Below are positions 17,638 through 25,489 of a stretch of DNA of 64,000 nucleotides, in pieces (position 1 is the first letter of the stretch; each line of letters starts with the position of its first letter). The notes under the pieces were generated by a model. That model had not been told where the DNA came from. It ran no database searches and was given only the letters and a program-made list of their open reading frames with translations. The DNA lies in NCBI GenBank assembly GCA_963772375.1, contig CAVYXG010000005.1:682001-746000 (forward strand), written 5' to 3'. This DNA is from DATBHM01 sp963772375 (lineage in GTDB: Bacteria; Actinomycetota; UBA4738; JACQTL01). The position numbers and the translations under genes are program-made.

Positions 17638-17653
17638 GGGGGACATGTACAGT
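17625..17653 (+). promoter_or_regulatory. Sigma-70-type promoter of the RHH/PIN module
   Basis: TTGCTG (17625-17630), a 17-bp spacer, and TACAGT (17648-17653), followed by an operator and the antitoxin ATG at 17688. Both hexamers fit the housekeeping consensus well. Confidence 0.65.
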
Positions 17654-17655
17654 GG

Positions 17656-17672
17656 TTGTGAACCGTTCACAA
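17656..17672. promoter_or_regulatory. Operator of the RHH/PIN module
   Basis: A perfect palindrome TTGTGAAC-C-GTTCACAA directly downstream of the -10 element. The symmetry extends outwards as CAGTG(G) and (C)ACTG with one extra base. Binding by the RHH antitoxin would cover the transcription start. Confidence 0.7.
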
Positions 17673-17687
17673 CACTGAGACGAGAAG

Positions 17688-17951
17688 ATGGCACGAGATT
17701 CTCGAAGCGTTGGATTCGCCGTGGCGTCGCGCGACTTGGAGCGACTCGATCGGCTCGCCCGGCGATTCGCGGGTGGCAACCGGAGCGCGTTCCTGCGCCT
17801 TGCCCTCGACAGGATGGAGGCAGCCGACCGCGCCGAGCGGCTTCGGAAACTGCAGGCCTACGGCACCCAGCGGGCCGCGGCGCGCGGAGTCGAGCTCGCT
17901 GACGTCGAGGAGGTCGTCGACCGCGTCCTCCGAAAGCACGAAGGGGCGTGA
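17688..17951 (+). CDS. Ribbon-helix-helix antitoxin
   Basis: 87 residues. The N-terminal strand SVGFAVASRDLERLDRLARRF and the following helix (GGNRSAFLRLALDRM) form a CopG/RHH DNA-binding domain. The charged helical C-terminus should wrap the toxin. It overlaps the next gene by GTGA. Self-regulation through the palindrome at 17656 is expected. Confidence 0.82.
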   Translation: MARDSRSVGFAVASRDLERLDRLARRFAGGNRSAFLRLALDRMEAADRAERLRKLQAYGTQRAAARGVELADVEEVVDRVLRKHEGA

Positions 17952-18466
17952 GCCAAGCAGTCGAGCGGCGTTGCGTCGTCCTCGACATCCACGTGGTGGT
18001 CGCTGCCGTCTCGGGAGGCAATTCGCCCTTCGAGTCCTGGCCCAGTCCTCCGCCGGTGACCGACAACCCGGCGGCCGACTGTCTCGGGATCCTGAACGAC
18101 GCGATCGAATTCCATCTGTGCCTCTCTCGTCACGTCCTCCAGCACGTTCTCATCGTGCTCACCGATCCCGTCGACGGGCTCGGGTGGGAGTTGACCGCCG
18201 CCGAGGAGTACGTCGAGGTGCTGATCGAGATTGCTGCCCAGGGGGGCTGCGGCCTGCGGGAGCCATCTCAGGAAGTCATGGCCAGCGAGGATTGGGAGGA
18301 CAACCGGATCCTCGCTCTCGCGCTCGAATGCGACGCCGCGCTCATCGTCAGCGAGGATCCTCACTTGCGTGACCTCTCCCCATGGAGGGGGATTCCCATC
18401 GTGGGTGCGCGCGAGTTCGCCGGACGGGTCGATGTCATGCGACGGGCTCGGCGACGAGACACGTGA
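17948..18466 (+). CDS. PIN-family toxin (COG1569-like)
   Basis: 172 residues. The N-terminus VVLDIHVVVAAVSGG corresponds to the usual DTNVxVSA, with Asn replaced by His. The C-terminus (DNRILALALECDAALIVSEDPHL) keeps the later acidic residues (ED in place of GD). It is longer than typical VapC because of an insertion around residues 28-45. The changed first motif may affect metal binding. It is translationally coupled to the RHH antitoxin. Confidence 0.78.
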   Translation: MSQAVERRCVVLDIHVVVAAVSGGNSPFESWPSPPPVTDNPAADCLGILNDAIEFHLCLSRHVLQHVLIVLTDPVDGLGWELTAAEEYVEVLIEIAAQGGCGLREPSQEVMASEDWEDNRILALALECDAALIVSEDPHLRDLSPWRGIPIVGAREFAGRVDVMRRARRRDT

Positions 18467-18591
18467 GTCGTGAGCAGCTCACCCGCCGGCAAGAACGACC
18501 AGCAAGGACTTGCTCTTTTCAGATGGTTCGGAGATCGTCCCGTACAATGTCCGGTACCATCCAGACTTCGAGGGCGCTCCGGAGGAAGCAG

Positions 18592-18870
18592 ATGGCCAAC
18601 AGGATCGAGCGGGTGGAGGCTCGCATCGCGGCGGATCAGGCCGCGCGCATCCGGTACGCGGCCGGGCTGCTCAACACCTCGGTCAGCAGCTTCATCGTGT
18701 CGAGCGCCGCCGCCCGAGCCGAGGAGGTCATCGCGAGCCACACGGAGACAACGGTGCCGGCCGAGTACTTCGACCGGATGCTCGAGGAGCTCGACGAGGC
18801 GCCGAAGGTCATTCCATCCCTGGCCCGGGCCGCCCGAAGGGTTCTGGACAAAGGCGCCGCCAAGAGCTGA
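18592..18870 (+). CDS. DUF1778 (TacA-like) antitoxin
   Basis: 92 residues starting at an ATG with GGAGGAAG upstream. RIERVEARIAADQAARIRYA and LLNTSVSSFIVSSAAARAEEVI form the RHH domain of DUF1778. The tail VPAEYFDRMLEELDEAP is the typical toxin-neutralising part (usually FxxxLxxP). The next gene is a GNAT toxin. A fragment of this gene is repeated at 21749. Confidence 0.88.
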   Translation: MANRIERVEARIAADQAARIRYAAGLLNTSVSSFIVSSAAARAEEVIASHTETTVPAEYFDRMLEELDEAPKVIPSLARAARRVLDKGAAKS

Positions 18871-18872
18871 CG

Positions 18873-19391
18873 GTGCCTCCCCCCGGGTGCCGGTTCGGGC
18901 GGTTGTCCGACGACCACGACCTGGCCTCCTTCGAGAGCGGTCGAGCCGAGATGGACGACTGGTTGCGCGATCATGCCCGGCAGGCCGACCGCAAGGACAC
19001 GGCTCGGACCTACGTCTGGTCAGACTCCGAGGGAGGCGTCGTCGCCTATCTATCCCTTGCGCCGCATTGGGTCACGCGCCGGCAGACCCCGGCCGAGCTC
19101 GGTCGAGGTTCACCCGACCGGATCCCCTCCATCCTCCTTGCCCGACTCGCGCTGGATCGACGGTTCCAACGCAAGCCCGAGCGCTTCGGGTCGATGCTCC
19201 TCGTGGAGGGCCTCGCCGTGGCCGTCGACGTGAGCAGACGGGGCGGGGGCCGGTTGATCGTCGTCGACGCCATCGACGGTGATGCGTCCTCCTTCTACGA
19301 GCACCATGGGTTCACGGCGTCACCGGACCCGAACCGCCTGATGATGAAGGTCGCGGATGCCGCGGTCTCGATCGGCCTCCCCTGGCCGTGA
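18873..19391 (+). CDS. TacT-like GNAT acetyltransferase toxin
   Basis: 172 residues from a GTG just after the antitoxin stop. The N-terminal LASFESGRAEMDDWLRDHA matches the FxCGxxxLDxWL start of TacT/AtaT toxins. The acetyl-CoA-binding region follows at LLVEGLAVAVDVSRRGGGRL (the A-loop is less canonical than Q/RxxGxG/A). YEHHGFTASPDPNRLMMK is the C-terminal substrate region with the catalytic Tyr. Such toxins acetylate charged tRNAs and stop translation. Confidence 0.85.
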   Translation: MPPPGCRFGRLSDDHDLASFESGRAEMDDWLRDHARQADRKDTARTYVWSDSEGGVVAYLSLAPHWVTRRQTPAELGRGSPDRIPSILLARLALDRRFQRKPERFGSMLLVEGLAVAVDVSRRGGGRLIVVDAIDGDASSFYEHHGFTASPDPNRLMMKVADAAVSIGLPWP

Positions 19392-19493
19392 CCGCCACGG
19401 TCGAGGCCATCGCCACTTCGCTGCTTGACGTAACCTGCCTTCTTGGCGATGGTGGCGAACGGCGCGGGGGACCGCGCGCCTAGGAGGAACTCC

Positions 19494-19694
19494 ATGAGCA
19501 GCGAGCGTATCGATGAGATCCTCGATCGTGCAGACAGGAACGTGATGTCGGCCCACCAGCAGATCGCGCTGGCTCGCCACGCACTTTCCGTGTCGCGGAA
19601 CGAGGAGCTGCGTCAGGCCCTCCGAGATGAACCCGCCGACGGCGCCGAGGAGGGGGCCCCGGCAGACGAGGTTCTCCACGATTTCCTCGGATAG
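19494..19694 (+). CDS. Small acidic protein, possible antitoxin
   Basis: 66 residues behind a strong AGGAGGAA ribosome binding site. Helical and acidic (ERIDEILDRADRNVMSAHQQI and a DGAEEGAPADEV tail). It lies 9 bp before 19704-19955. Size, charge and pairing fit an antitoxin, but no family is recognised. Confidence 0.5.
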   Translation: MSSERIDEILDRADRNVMSAHQQIALARHALSVSRNEELRQALRDEPADGAEEGAPADEVLHDFLG

Positions 19695-19703
19695 TCATCC
19701 TTC

Positions 19704-19955
19704 ATGCTTCGGCTGAGCCTCTCCGAGAGCGCAAGACGATGGCTCGAGGAGCTCAGACAAGCTGACCCAACGCTCAGCCGGGCGGTTGCCACGTGGGTGA
19801 GAGATGTGCTGTGCGATCCGAACGCGGATGTCGACAGCGTCCCCGTCGAGAACGGCTCCTACGTCGAGAGCGTTGTGGACGACGCGAATGTTGTCGTGGC
19901 GTGGACGCTGTGGTCGAACGGCACGATCCGCGTTGCGTACTTCGATTGGCTGTGA
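19704..19955 (+). CDS. Small hypothetical protein, possible toxin partner
   Basis: 83 residues: an N-terminal helix (SESARRWLEELRQADPTLSRAV) and a C-terminal beta-rich part (NVVVAWTLWSNGTIRVAYFDWL). Pairing with 19494 and location in a TA island suggest a module. It is not a recognisable RelE or PIN protein. A piece of it (19807-19855) recurs at 21838-21886. Confidence 0.5.
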   Translation: MLRLSLSESARRWLEELRQADPTLSRAVATWVRDVLCDPNADVDSVPVENGSYVESVVDDANVVVAWTLWSNGTIRVAYFDWL

Positions 19956-20020
19956 CCAGGCGGTCTTCGATCTCGACCCGGTGGGCTGCTCCGCTTCTTG
20001 GGGTGGCGCTTCGTCGAGGA

Positions 20021-20392
20021 CTAGGCAGCGGGGAGGACCCTCACCGGGGTGAGCGGCTTCTTGCTCCGCTGCGGGCGTCGCTTGATGCGGACCTCGACCT
20101 CCAGGTTGAGCGCGTAGGCGAGGTCGGTGATCGTGCTGAGGGTCGGGTTCGCACCCTCCCCCTTGAGCAGCCGGGAGATGGCTGATTCCTGCCGATCCAT
20201 CCGCCTCGCCACTTCCCGCTTGGAGAGGTGCTGTCGCTCCCGAGCGGCTTCGAGCTCCCGCAGCAGCGCTCCGATCGCAACGGACTTTGCGTACTCCCTT
20301 TCGAAAAGGGCGCGATCCTCGGCGTCTTGAGTGTCCAGGGCGATGTCAGCCTCGAACACGTCTCCGGCCCTCGACCGCGACTCAGCTGTCAT
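20021..20392 (-). CDS. Solo HigA-like XRE antitoxin/regulator
   Basis: 123 residues from MTAESRSRAGD. A long helical N-terminus precedes a Cro/CI helix-turn-helix (LSKREVARRMDRQESAISRLLKGEGANPTLSTITDLAYAL). The C-terminus is basic (IKRRPQRSKKPLTP). No toxin is visible on either side. The upstream palindrome at 20431 is a plausible autoregulatory site. Confidence 0.75.
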   Translation of the reverse strand: MTAESRSRAGDVFEADIALDTQDAEDRALFEREYAKSVAIGALLRELEAARERQHLSKREVARRMDRQESAISRLLKGEGANPTLSTITDLAYALNLEVEVRIKRRPQRSKKPLTPVRVLPAA

Positions 20393-20430
20393 CTCGGGTG
20401 CCCCACCGGGTCTCACGGCCACGCAACATA

Positions 20431-20440
20431 ACATATATGT
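20431..20440. promoter_or_regulatory. Candidate operator upstream of the XRE gene
   Basis: A perfect ACATATATGT palindrome in an AT-rich patch that stands out from its GC-rich surroundings, about 40 bp upstream of the start at 20392. It may overlap the -10 region (TATGTT on the minus strand). Confidence 0.45.
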
Positions 20441-20714
20441 GAAGTCGCCTGAACTGGATGCGGCTCTACAGCTGCGGCGGACGAACAACCGGCCGGGGCG
20501 AGGTTGCGAAGTAGCGGTCCGCCTCCGCTCTGACCTGTCAGCCCCTCAGGCTATGGTTCCGCGGGGCCGGTCCACGTCCAGGCTCACCGAATACTGTCGG
20601 ACAGAATCATGCTAGCCTGGAGGTCGGGAGGTGGTGGGGGACGACGAGCATGGTGCTCCCCTACGCCATGCCGCTCAGGAACAAGTATCGAAGGCAGTAT
20701 CGGGAGGCGGAACG

Positions 20715-20987
20715 GTGGCGCGTCTGAAGTCGAAGGCTGGCACCAAGCTCGACCGTGCGACGGTCGAGGCCATGGCCGAAGAGGCCGAACGCGGCTATGA
20801 CCTCGCCACGGCCATACCGGAGCGTGTCGGGCCCGGCCGACCATCCCTCGAGACTGGACCCTCCCCCCGGATCAGCTATCGCGTCGGCGGGAGCCTCTAC
20901 GCGCGCGCCAAGCGAAAGGCCGAATCCGAGGGTCGAAGTGTCAGCGAGATCGCCCGGGACGCGCTCGAACGCTATGTGGCCGAGTAG
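20715..20987 (+). CDS. RHH-type antitoxin without visible toxin
   Basis: 90 residues from a GTG with GGAGG 7 nt upstream. The N-terminal half (DRATVEAMAEEAERGYDLATAI) recalls MazE/BrnA-like antitoxin regions. The C-terminal ISYRVGGSLYARAKRKAESEGRSVSEIARDALERYV is an RHH domain. No toxin frame adjoins it. A decayed copy of its C-terminus is at 25799. Confidence 0.65.
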   Translation: MARLKSKAGTKLDRATVEAMAEEAERGYDLATAIPERVGPGRPSLETGPSPRISYRVGGSLYARAKRKAESEGRSVSEIARDALERYVAE

Positions 20988-21052
20988 CTCCATCGCGACC
21001 TGGGAGTTCGAGCGAATCCGGCCACGACCACGGCTTGGCGCGTTCAGCGCGT

Positions 21053-21469
21053 TCAGGTGGAATCCAGCCGTTCCAGGAATGCTCGAGGCGTGAGGACGGG
21101 CGGCTGCGGGTTCGAGAGCTCCGTCAGGTGTCGATCTCCGGAGACCAGCACCGCCGCTCCCGACGCCCGGGCCAGGGCAACCAGGTAGTCGTCGCCTGGG
21201 TCCGGGGTCAGTCCGGGCAGCGGCTCCGGATCGTCGACCACGATGGCTTCGCCTCGGATCATCCCCACGTACGCGGCGGCCTCGGCGGGAGTCGCGTACC
21301 CGGAGAACTTCGGGCGGGACAGGACTCGTTCGAGTTCGGAGACGAGCGCGGGTGACACGACGAGATCGAACTCGCCGTCACGCCACCGCAGCAGGATCTG
21401 GGCGGGGCTTCCATCTCGCGAGATCAGCCCGGCGATCAGCACGCCGGGATCGACGACCACCCGCAGCAT
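21053..21469 (-). CDS. PIN-family toxin
   Basis: 138 residues. LRVVVDPGVLIAGLISRDGSP matches the DTNVLVSGL start with N replaced by G. The C-terminus DDYLVALARASGAAVLVSGDRHLTEL has the conserved acidic pair and SGD. It is a COG1569-type putative toxin. Its ATG directly follows the antitoxin TAG. Confidence 0.85.
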   Translation of the reverse strand: MLRVVVDPGVLIAGLISRDGSPAQILLRWRDGEFDLVVSPALVSELERVLSRPKFSGYATPAEAAAYVGMIRGEAIVVDDPEPLPGLTPDPGDDYLVALARASGAAVLVSGDRHLTELSNPQPPVLTPRAFLERLDST

Positions 21470-21697
21470 CTAGGGCTGTGCGCGTGAGGCGTGAACCTCG
21501 TCGTTCGCGAGCGAGAGGGCCTCGTCCCCGGTGAGCTCGCTGCGTGCCCACACCGATTCGATCGCGTCGAACCCGAGGTACGCGCGGAGTGCTTCCTCGA
21601 CGATGTCGGAGTCCCGCTTCCCGGCTCTCGCGGCCCGGATCCGCGTCGCCCTGAGCACGTCGTCGTCCACGTAGATGGTCGTCTTGCGTCTCGCCAT
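21470..21697 (-). CDS. RHH-type antitoxin
   Basis: 75 residues from MARRKTTIYVDDDVLRATRI, a classical RHH strand and helix, with GKRDSDIVEEALRAYLG as the second helix. The ATG at 21724 is in frame but lies inside the palindrome, so 21697 is preferred. It is followed without a gap by the PIN toxin. Confidence 0.82.
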   Translation of the reverse strand: MARRKTTIYVDDDVLRATRIRAARAGKRDSDIVEEALRAYLGFDAIESVWARSELTGDEALSLANDEVHASRAQP

Positions 21698-21715
21698 GAA
21701 GCCAGCATCCCAGCG

Positions 21716-21731
21716 TGATGTCATGACGTCA
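21716..21731. promoter_or_regulatory. Candidate operator of the RHH/PIN pair
   Basis: TGATGTCATGACGTCA, an almost perfect 16-bp palindrome (one mismatched pair) just upstream of the antitoxin start. Confidence 0.55.
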
Positions 21732-21748
21732 AGATGTATCTCGAGTCA

Positions 21749-21886
21749 ATCGAGCGGGTGGAGGCTCGCATCGCTTCGGATCAGGCCGCGCGCATCCGGT
21801 ACGCGGCCGGGCTGCTCAACACCTCGGTCAGCGGATTTGCTGTGCAATCCGAACGCGGATATCGACAGCGTCCCGGTCGAGACCGG
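21749..21886 (+). pseudogene. Chimeric scar of two TA genes
   Basis: Bases 21749-21832 match 18604-18687 of the DUF1778 antitoxin gene (82 of 84 by eye). Bases 21838-21886 match 19807-19855 of the small gene at 19704 (45 of 49). The two pieces lie 5 nt apart here but about 1.1 kb apart in the source region. They are out of frame with each other, so no product is expected. This looks like a second copy of the TacAT to 19704 segment that suffered an internal deletion. Confidence 0.8.
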
Positions 21887-21937
21887 CCCACCAGACAACG
21901 AGTCGACATGAGCGCCGGCCACGTCGACTCCGGCTGG

Positions 21938-23275
21938 TCAGCCCCCGAGGGGGAACCGGCCAGGGGCCGTTGCGGCTGCTGAAAGCGCCTGCACCGCCGT
22001 GGCGCGACCCGCCTCCGTCAGCGACACCCAGCGTTCCGGCCAGCGCCCCTCCTCGATCGACCCCAGGACCCGCAGGGGGCGGAGCGCCGCCGCCACGCCC
22101 CACGACGCCGACTCGACGTCGAGGCCGGAGCCGTACGCGGCGCCCCGCCGGTGCCACCCCGTCTCCTCGAGAACCGGGTGGATCGCCGGGGACAGGTCCG
22201 GGTACTCGGGCCGAGCCTCCCGCAGCAGGATGGCCAACACCAGGGTCGCCGCGGCCGCGTCGAACCCCCCGTCCCGCGAGGTGAGCGCGCGGCACACGGA
22301 CCGCCAAAGACGCTCGCGGTCCCCCGCCATCTCGACGCCGGCCCGGGTGAGGAGTTCGCGCCGCCCCTTCCGCCGCACGGCCCGCATCGACCTCGCCAGA
22401 TCGTGGAGGACGATGAGCTCGTGGACCTCGAGCTCGGACCTCGGGATCCCCCGGAGCCCCGTCCACCATCCGAACGCCGCCGTCGTCTCCTGGACCAGGC
22501 GCGCGTTGAGGTTCCCGGTCTGGGTGAGGGCAACACCGTCGCCGATGCGTTCCAGCAGCCACCGGAGCGGCTCCACGGACTCGAGCGTCGCCTCGGAGGG
22601 CGGGGGCGGATCGACCAACCCCGAGACCACTGGCGCCAGCAGCGACCGCCGCATCGGCCTGGTTCCCAGCCACCGGTCGACCCGCTCGAGGCGGATGACC
22701 CGAACCGGCGTGGAGCCGTCGAGCCCCGCCTGCGGCCGGTGCAGCCACTCGACCGTGATCGCGCGCTGTGCCACCTTCCATCCGCGCGCTCCCGGCCGGA
22801 GGTCCCCCGCCGCCACCGAAGCCTCGAGCGTGGCCGCGATGTCGTCCGTCAGCCCGAACTCGTCGGGGCCCATCGTCGAAGCCCATTCGAGGTCGTCGGT
22901 GTCCGGCGGCTCCAGCCCGGACCGCTCCCGAGCCCGGCGGAATGCCTCGAACCCCTCCGAGTCGTCGCGCTCCCAGGCCATGAGGATCTCCCGCGTCACC
23001 TCCGATCGGCATACCTCCGCGTACCGGGGCATGCCGAGGAGCTCCAGGGCCTCCCCGAGCGCGACCGCCACCCGCTTGTGGTGCGCAGCGTCGGTCAGCC
23101 ACTTCCTCGGCAGCGAGTACCACAGGAACTCCTGGAGCCGCGCCTGCGTGAGGTCGCCGGGCCCGCCCTCGCCGACGAGCCACTCCAGCGCGGCCCGCGC
23201 ATCGTCGGCCTCCTCGCGCGACGAGCGCTCCATCAGCATGAGGGCCGCACGGACGTCCGGGTGAAGGTCGTCCAT
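21938..23275 (-). CDS. Hypothetical protein of 445 residues
   Basis: The start at MDDLHPDVRAALM is chosen because it lies just behind the upstream gene's stop (23281); a longer frame upstream is low-complexity Arg/Gly sequence. The protein is helical, with a helical SREEADDARAALEWLVG region at the N-terminus. The C-terminal segment (EGRWPERWVSLTEAGRATAVQAL) resembles a winged helix. No family is recognised. It is probably co-transcribed with 23281-23982. Confidence 0.65.
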   Translation of the reverse strand: MDDLHPDVRAALMLMERSSREEADDARAALEWLVGEGGPGDLTQARLQEFLWYSLPRKWLTDAAHHKRVAVALGEALELLGMPRYAEVCRSEVTREILMAWERDDSEGFEAFRRARERSGLEPPDTDDLEWASTMGPDEFGLTDDIAATLEASVAAGDLRPGARGWKVAQRAITVEWLHRPQAGLDGSTPVRVIRLERVDRWLGTRPMRRSLLAPVVSGLVDPPPPSEATLESVEPLRWLLERIGDGVALTQTGNLNARLVQETTAAFGWWTGLRGIPRSELEVHELIVLHDLARSMRAVRRKGRRELLTRAGVEMAGDRERLWRSVCRALTSRDGGFDAAAATLVLAILLREARPEYPDLSPAIHPVLEETGWHRRGAAYGSGLDVESASWGVAAALRPLRVLGSIEEGRWPERWVSLTEAGRATAVQALSAAATAPGRFPLGG

Positions 23276-23280
23276 CGGGT

Positions 23281-23982
23281 TCACGGGTAGACCGAACCGC
23301 TCCCGAGCAGGACCCACCCCTTCTTGGTCCGGCCGAGCTCCACGTACACCGACCAGCCTTCCTGCGCGAGCTCGCTCACGGCCTTCGGGACGGCGACCGG
23401 TCCGTGGTCGTCGAACCACAGCCTCCCCGGTTCGACCCTGCTGATCTCGGCGTGGTCCTCGACGTAGTCCTCATCCGCGATCGAGTCGAGGTCGACCAGG
23501 GCTCCCGGCACGCGCTCGGTCAACTCGAAGAGCGCTTGGGTGAGCCGTTCCGCTCGAGGGAGGTCGTGGCGGGCCTCGACCGCCCCGAGCTCGGCGATCT
23601 CCCCGGCGCCGCGCTCGACGTAGCCCTTCTCGACCAGCCACTTCGCCAGCTTCTTCGTGACCGTGCCGGCAGACCGCATGAGCGTCTCCCCGCCGTAGCC
23701 GACCTTGCGGATGAGGAAGTAGCCGAGGAACTCGTCGTAGTTCTCCAGGATCTTCCCCGGCCCGAACAGGTGGGAGAAGGCTCCAGGGTCGGATTGGAGG
23801 GCAGCGTCGAACCGCTTCCGCTCAGCGCGATCAAGGGACTGATGGCCGTAGCTGTCGAGGCAGATCGTCAACAGCTCGATGATCTCGCGGTACTGCCGGA
23901 AGGTGCTCTCCGAGAGCCGCGCCCGCTGGTCTTCGAGGAACTCCCCGAGGACCCGCTCGATCGTCCGCGAGGACTCGTCCAC
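23281..23982 (-). CDS. Hypothetical protein with SAM-like N-terminal region
   Basis: 233 residues. The N-terminus RVLGEFLEDQRARLSESTFRQYREIIELL looks like the core-binding (SAM-like) domain of tyrosine recombinases, but no catalytic R...HxxR...Y domain follows. The middle (RSAGTVTKKLAKWLVEKGYV) may be a winged helix. The C-terminal ~50 residues are beta-rich (GWSVYVELGRTKKGWVLLGSG). It is not an integrase. Six bases separate it from the next gene. Confidence 0.65.
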   Translation of the reverse strand: MDESSRTIERVLGEFLEDQRARLSESTFRQYREIIELLTICLDSYGHQSLDRAERKRFDAALQSDPGAFSHLFGPGKILENYDEFLGYFLIRKVGYGGETLMRSAGTVTKKLAKWLVEKGYVERGAGEIAELGAVEARHDLPRAERLTQALFELTERVPGALVDLDSIADEDYVEDHAEISRVEPGRLWFDDHGPVAVPKAVSELAQEGWSVYVELGRTKKGWVLLGSGSVYP

Positions 23983-24137
23983 GGGCGTGATCCTACCGAC
24001 CTGGAGTTGCGTGTCAGCACCTCCAGATAGCCTCTCCCGAGCGCCGGTCGACGGATGGGACCGGCCCCGACCCTGCCCCTGCGCGATGTAGGACTGGCAG
24101 GGTGGTGGGACGGACTGATAAGTGCTAAACAGTAAGT

Positions 24138-24611
24138 ATGAGTCAGGTACAGGCCACGATCGCGCGACGGGAGTTCGTTCTCGATTCCTCCGAGATCGAG
24201 CGTCGGCTTCGGGATGTGCTCCCGGACCCGCTCGGGGACCACTACGTCGTGGTGGCCGGCAGGAGGTTCCCTCCGAAGCAGGTGATCGGCGTGATGACGG
24301 ACCTCGACCGGGCCGATTTCAACACCCATCAGGCCCGTCGGATCCTGAGTCGCCTGGGCTTCACGGTAGGGCGGCGCAGCCGCGAATCCGCGCCTGCTTC
24401 ACAGGGGGCGGGTCCCCACGGGGGGCGGGAGGCGGATCTGCTCCGGCCGTTCCGAGGGCGATGGGTCGCCCAACGTGGGCTCGACGTCCTCGTCGCGGCC
24501 GACACCCCGCAAGCCGTGCTGGCATGGCTCGAACGTCACAACCAGCATGCGGACGCCATGTTCCGGGTCCCGCTCGACGAGACGGAGGCCGCCGGCGGTG
24601 CTCCCGGGTGA
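24138..24611 (+). CDS. DUF5678-like protein paired with a retropepsin-like protease
   Basis: 157 residues. The N-terminal ~80 residues (SSEIERRLRDVLPDPLGDHY, RRFPPKQVIGVMTDLDRADFNTHQARRIL) look like a small nucleic-acid-binding domain. The C-terminal ~50 residues (FRGRWVAQRGLDVLVAADTP, ending FRVP) resemble DUF5678. Its stop overlaps the start of the next gene (GTGA). The upstream region is AT-rich (GATAAGTGCTAAACAGTAAGT) with no clear ribosome binding site. The family call is tentative. Confidence 0.6.
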   Translation: MSQVQATIARREFVLDSSEIERRLRDVLPDPLGDHYVVVAGRRFPPKQVIGVMTDLDRADFNTHQARRILSRLGFTVGRRSRESAPASQGAGPHGGREADLLRPFRGRWVAQRGLDVLVAADTPQAVLAWLERHNQHADAMFRVPLDETEAAGGAPG

Positions 24612-25003
24612 GGTTCGCATTCAAGGAGCTGCCCGGGACTCGGGACGACTATCTGCGGCCGGTCGTGCCCGTGACGGTCGAGGGCATCGCGCGGGCTCCG
24701 CAGCTGTGCCTCCTGGACACCGGCTCCGTGCACAACAGATTCGCCGCATGGGTCGCCGAGGCGGCCGGGATCGACCTCAGCGAGTCGGACGAGGAGAGGC
24801 TGGCGGTCGGGGGGTTCGTGTCGGCGGCACGATCGGCTTGGGTTCAGCTCACGCTCGACGGCGTGACCTGGGAGGCGCCCGTCTGGTTCTGCGATCCGTG
24901 GCCGCTCGCGTTCCATCTGCTCGGCCAGGAGGGCTTCTTCCGGTGGTTCGACGTTCGTCTCCGGGCGTCGCGCTACGAGGTCGACATCGCACCCGAATCC
25001 TGA
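24608..25003 (+). CDS. Retropepsin-like aspartic protease (single domain)
   Basis: 131 residues from a GTG overlapping the preceding stop. LCLLDTGSVHNRFAAWVAEAAGIDL carries the D-T-G catalytic triad of clan AA, at about residue 37. A flap-like beta-rich part follows (AVGGFVSAARSAWVQLTLDG), and later LLGQEGFFRWFDVRL resembles the hydrophobic LGxxxF element of retropepsins. As a single domain it should act as a homodimer. There is no signal peptide, so it is cytoplasmic. Its target is unknown; the paired gene is the first candidate. Confidence 0.75.
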   Translation: MRFAFKELPGTRDDYLRPVVPVTVEGIARAPQLCLLDTGSVHNRFAAWVAEAAGIDLSESDEERLAVGGFVSAARSAWVQLTLDGVTWEAPVWFCDPWPLAFHLLGQEGFFRWFDVRLRASRYEVDIAPES

Positions 25004-25051
25004 GATCGCACCGAGCCGTGCATCCGCGCGAGCCGAACGCCCGCGGGACCC

Positions 25052-25489
25052 TCACGTCTCGTCGGGGGAGACGACCCGGAATCCGAGCCTTCGAGCCGCT
25101 TCCGCGAGCCGAACGTCCCAGCACGCGAATGCAGTGGACGCGGTCTCGCCCACCGCCACGACCTGTGCCGAGGCGAGGTGGATTGCGTCGGACGCACGAA
25201 GCGAGTGCTCCGACGCCAGCCGGCCTGCCGTCCGCGACAGCTGGTCGTCGAGCTCGACGATCGCCATTCGTATCCACTGGTCCTCCAGGGCTCGAACGGC
25301 TCGCCGTTCGCCCTGTGGAGTGAGTCGGCCCTCCCGCCGAGCGCGGGCGAAAGCCGCGACGGATTCGACCAAACCGATGCGCGAGATCCCGGCGACGGTC
25401 GCAGCCTCGATCTCCCGGACGACTCGATCGCTACCGGCCTCCTCGATGAACACCTTCACGAGGGCGCTCGAGTCCACGTAGAGCTTCAG
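25052..25489 (-). CDS. VapC-like PIN toxin
   Basis: About 145 residues. YVDSSALVKVFIEEAG is the N-terminal PIN motif. LRASDAIHLASA and ACWDVRLAEAA give the later acidic residues. The first common start is GTG at 25477, which removes the strand before Asp; a CTG at 25489 overlapping the antitoxin stop would give LKLYVDSSALVK, the usual N-terminus, and is preferred here. The exact start is uncertain. Confidence 0.82.
   Translation of the reverse strand: MKLYVDSSALVKVFIEEAGSDRVVREIEAATVAGISRIGLVESVAAFARARREGRLTPQGERRAVRALEDQWIRMAIVELDDQLSRTAGRLASEHSLRASDAIHLASAQVVAVGETASTAFACWDVRLAEAARRLGFRVVSPDET

Noticed and set aside
20641..20716. A 25-residue frame MVLPYAMPLRNKYRRQYREAE near the RHH gene
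   Set aside because: Too short, no ribosome binding site and no relative recognised.
23281..23982. Tyrosine recombinase (integrase)
   Set aside because: Only the N-terminal SAM-like region resembles one; the catalytic R-H-x-x-R-Y set is absent.
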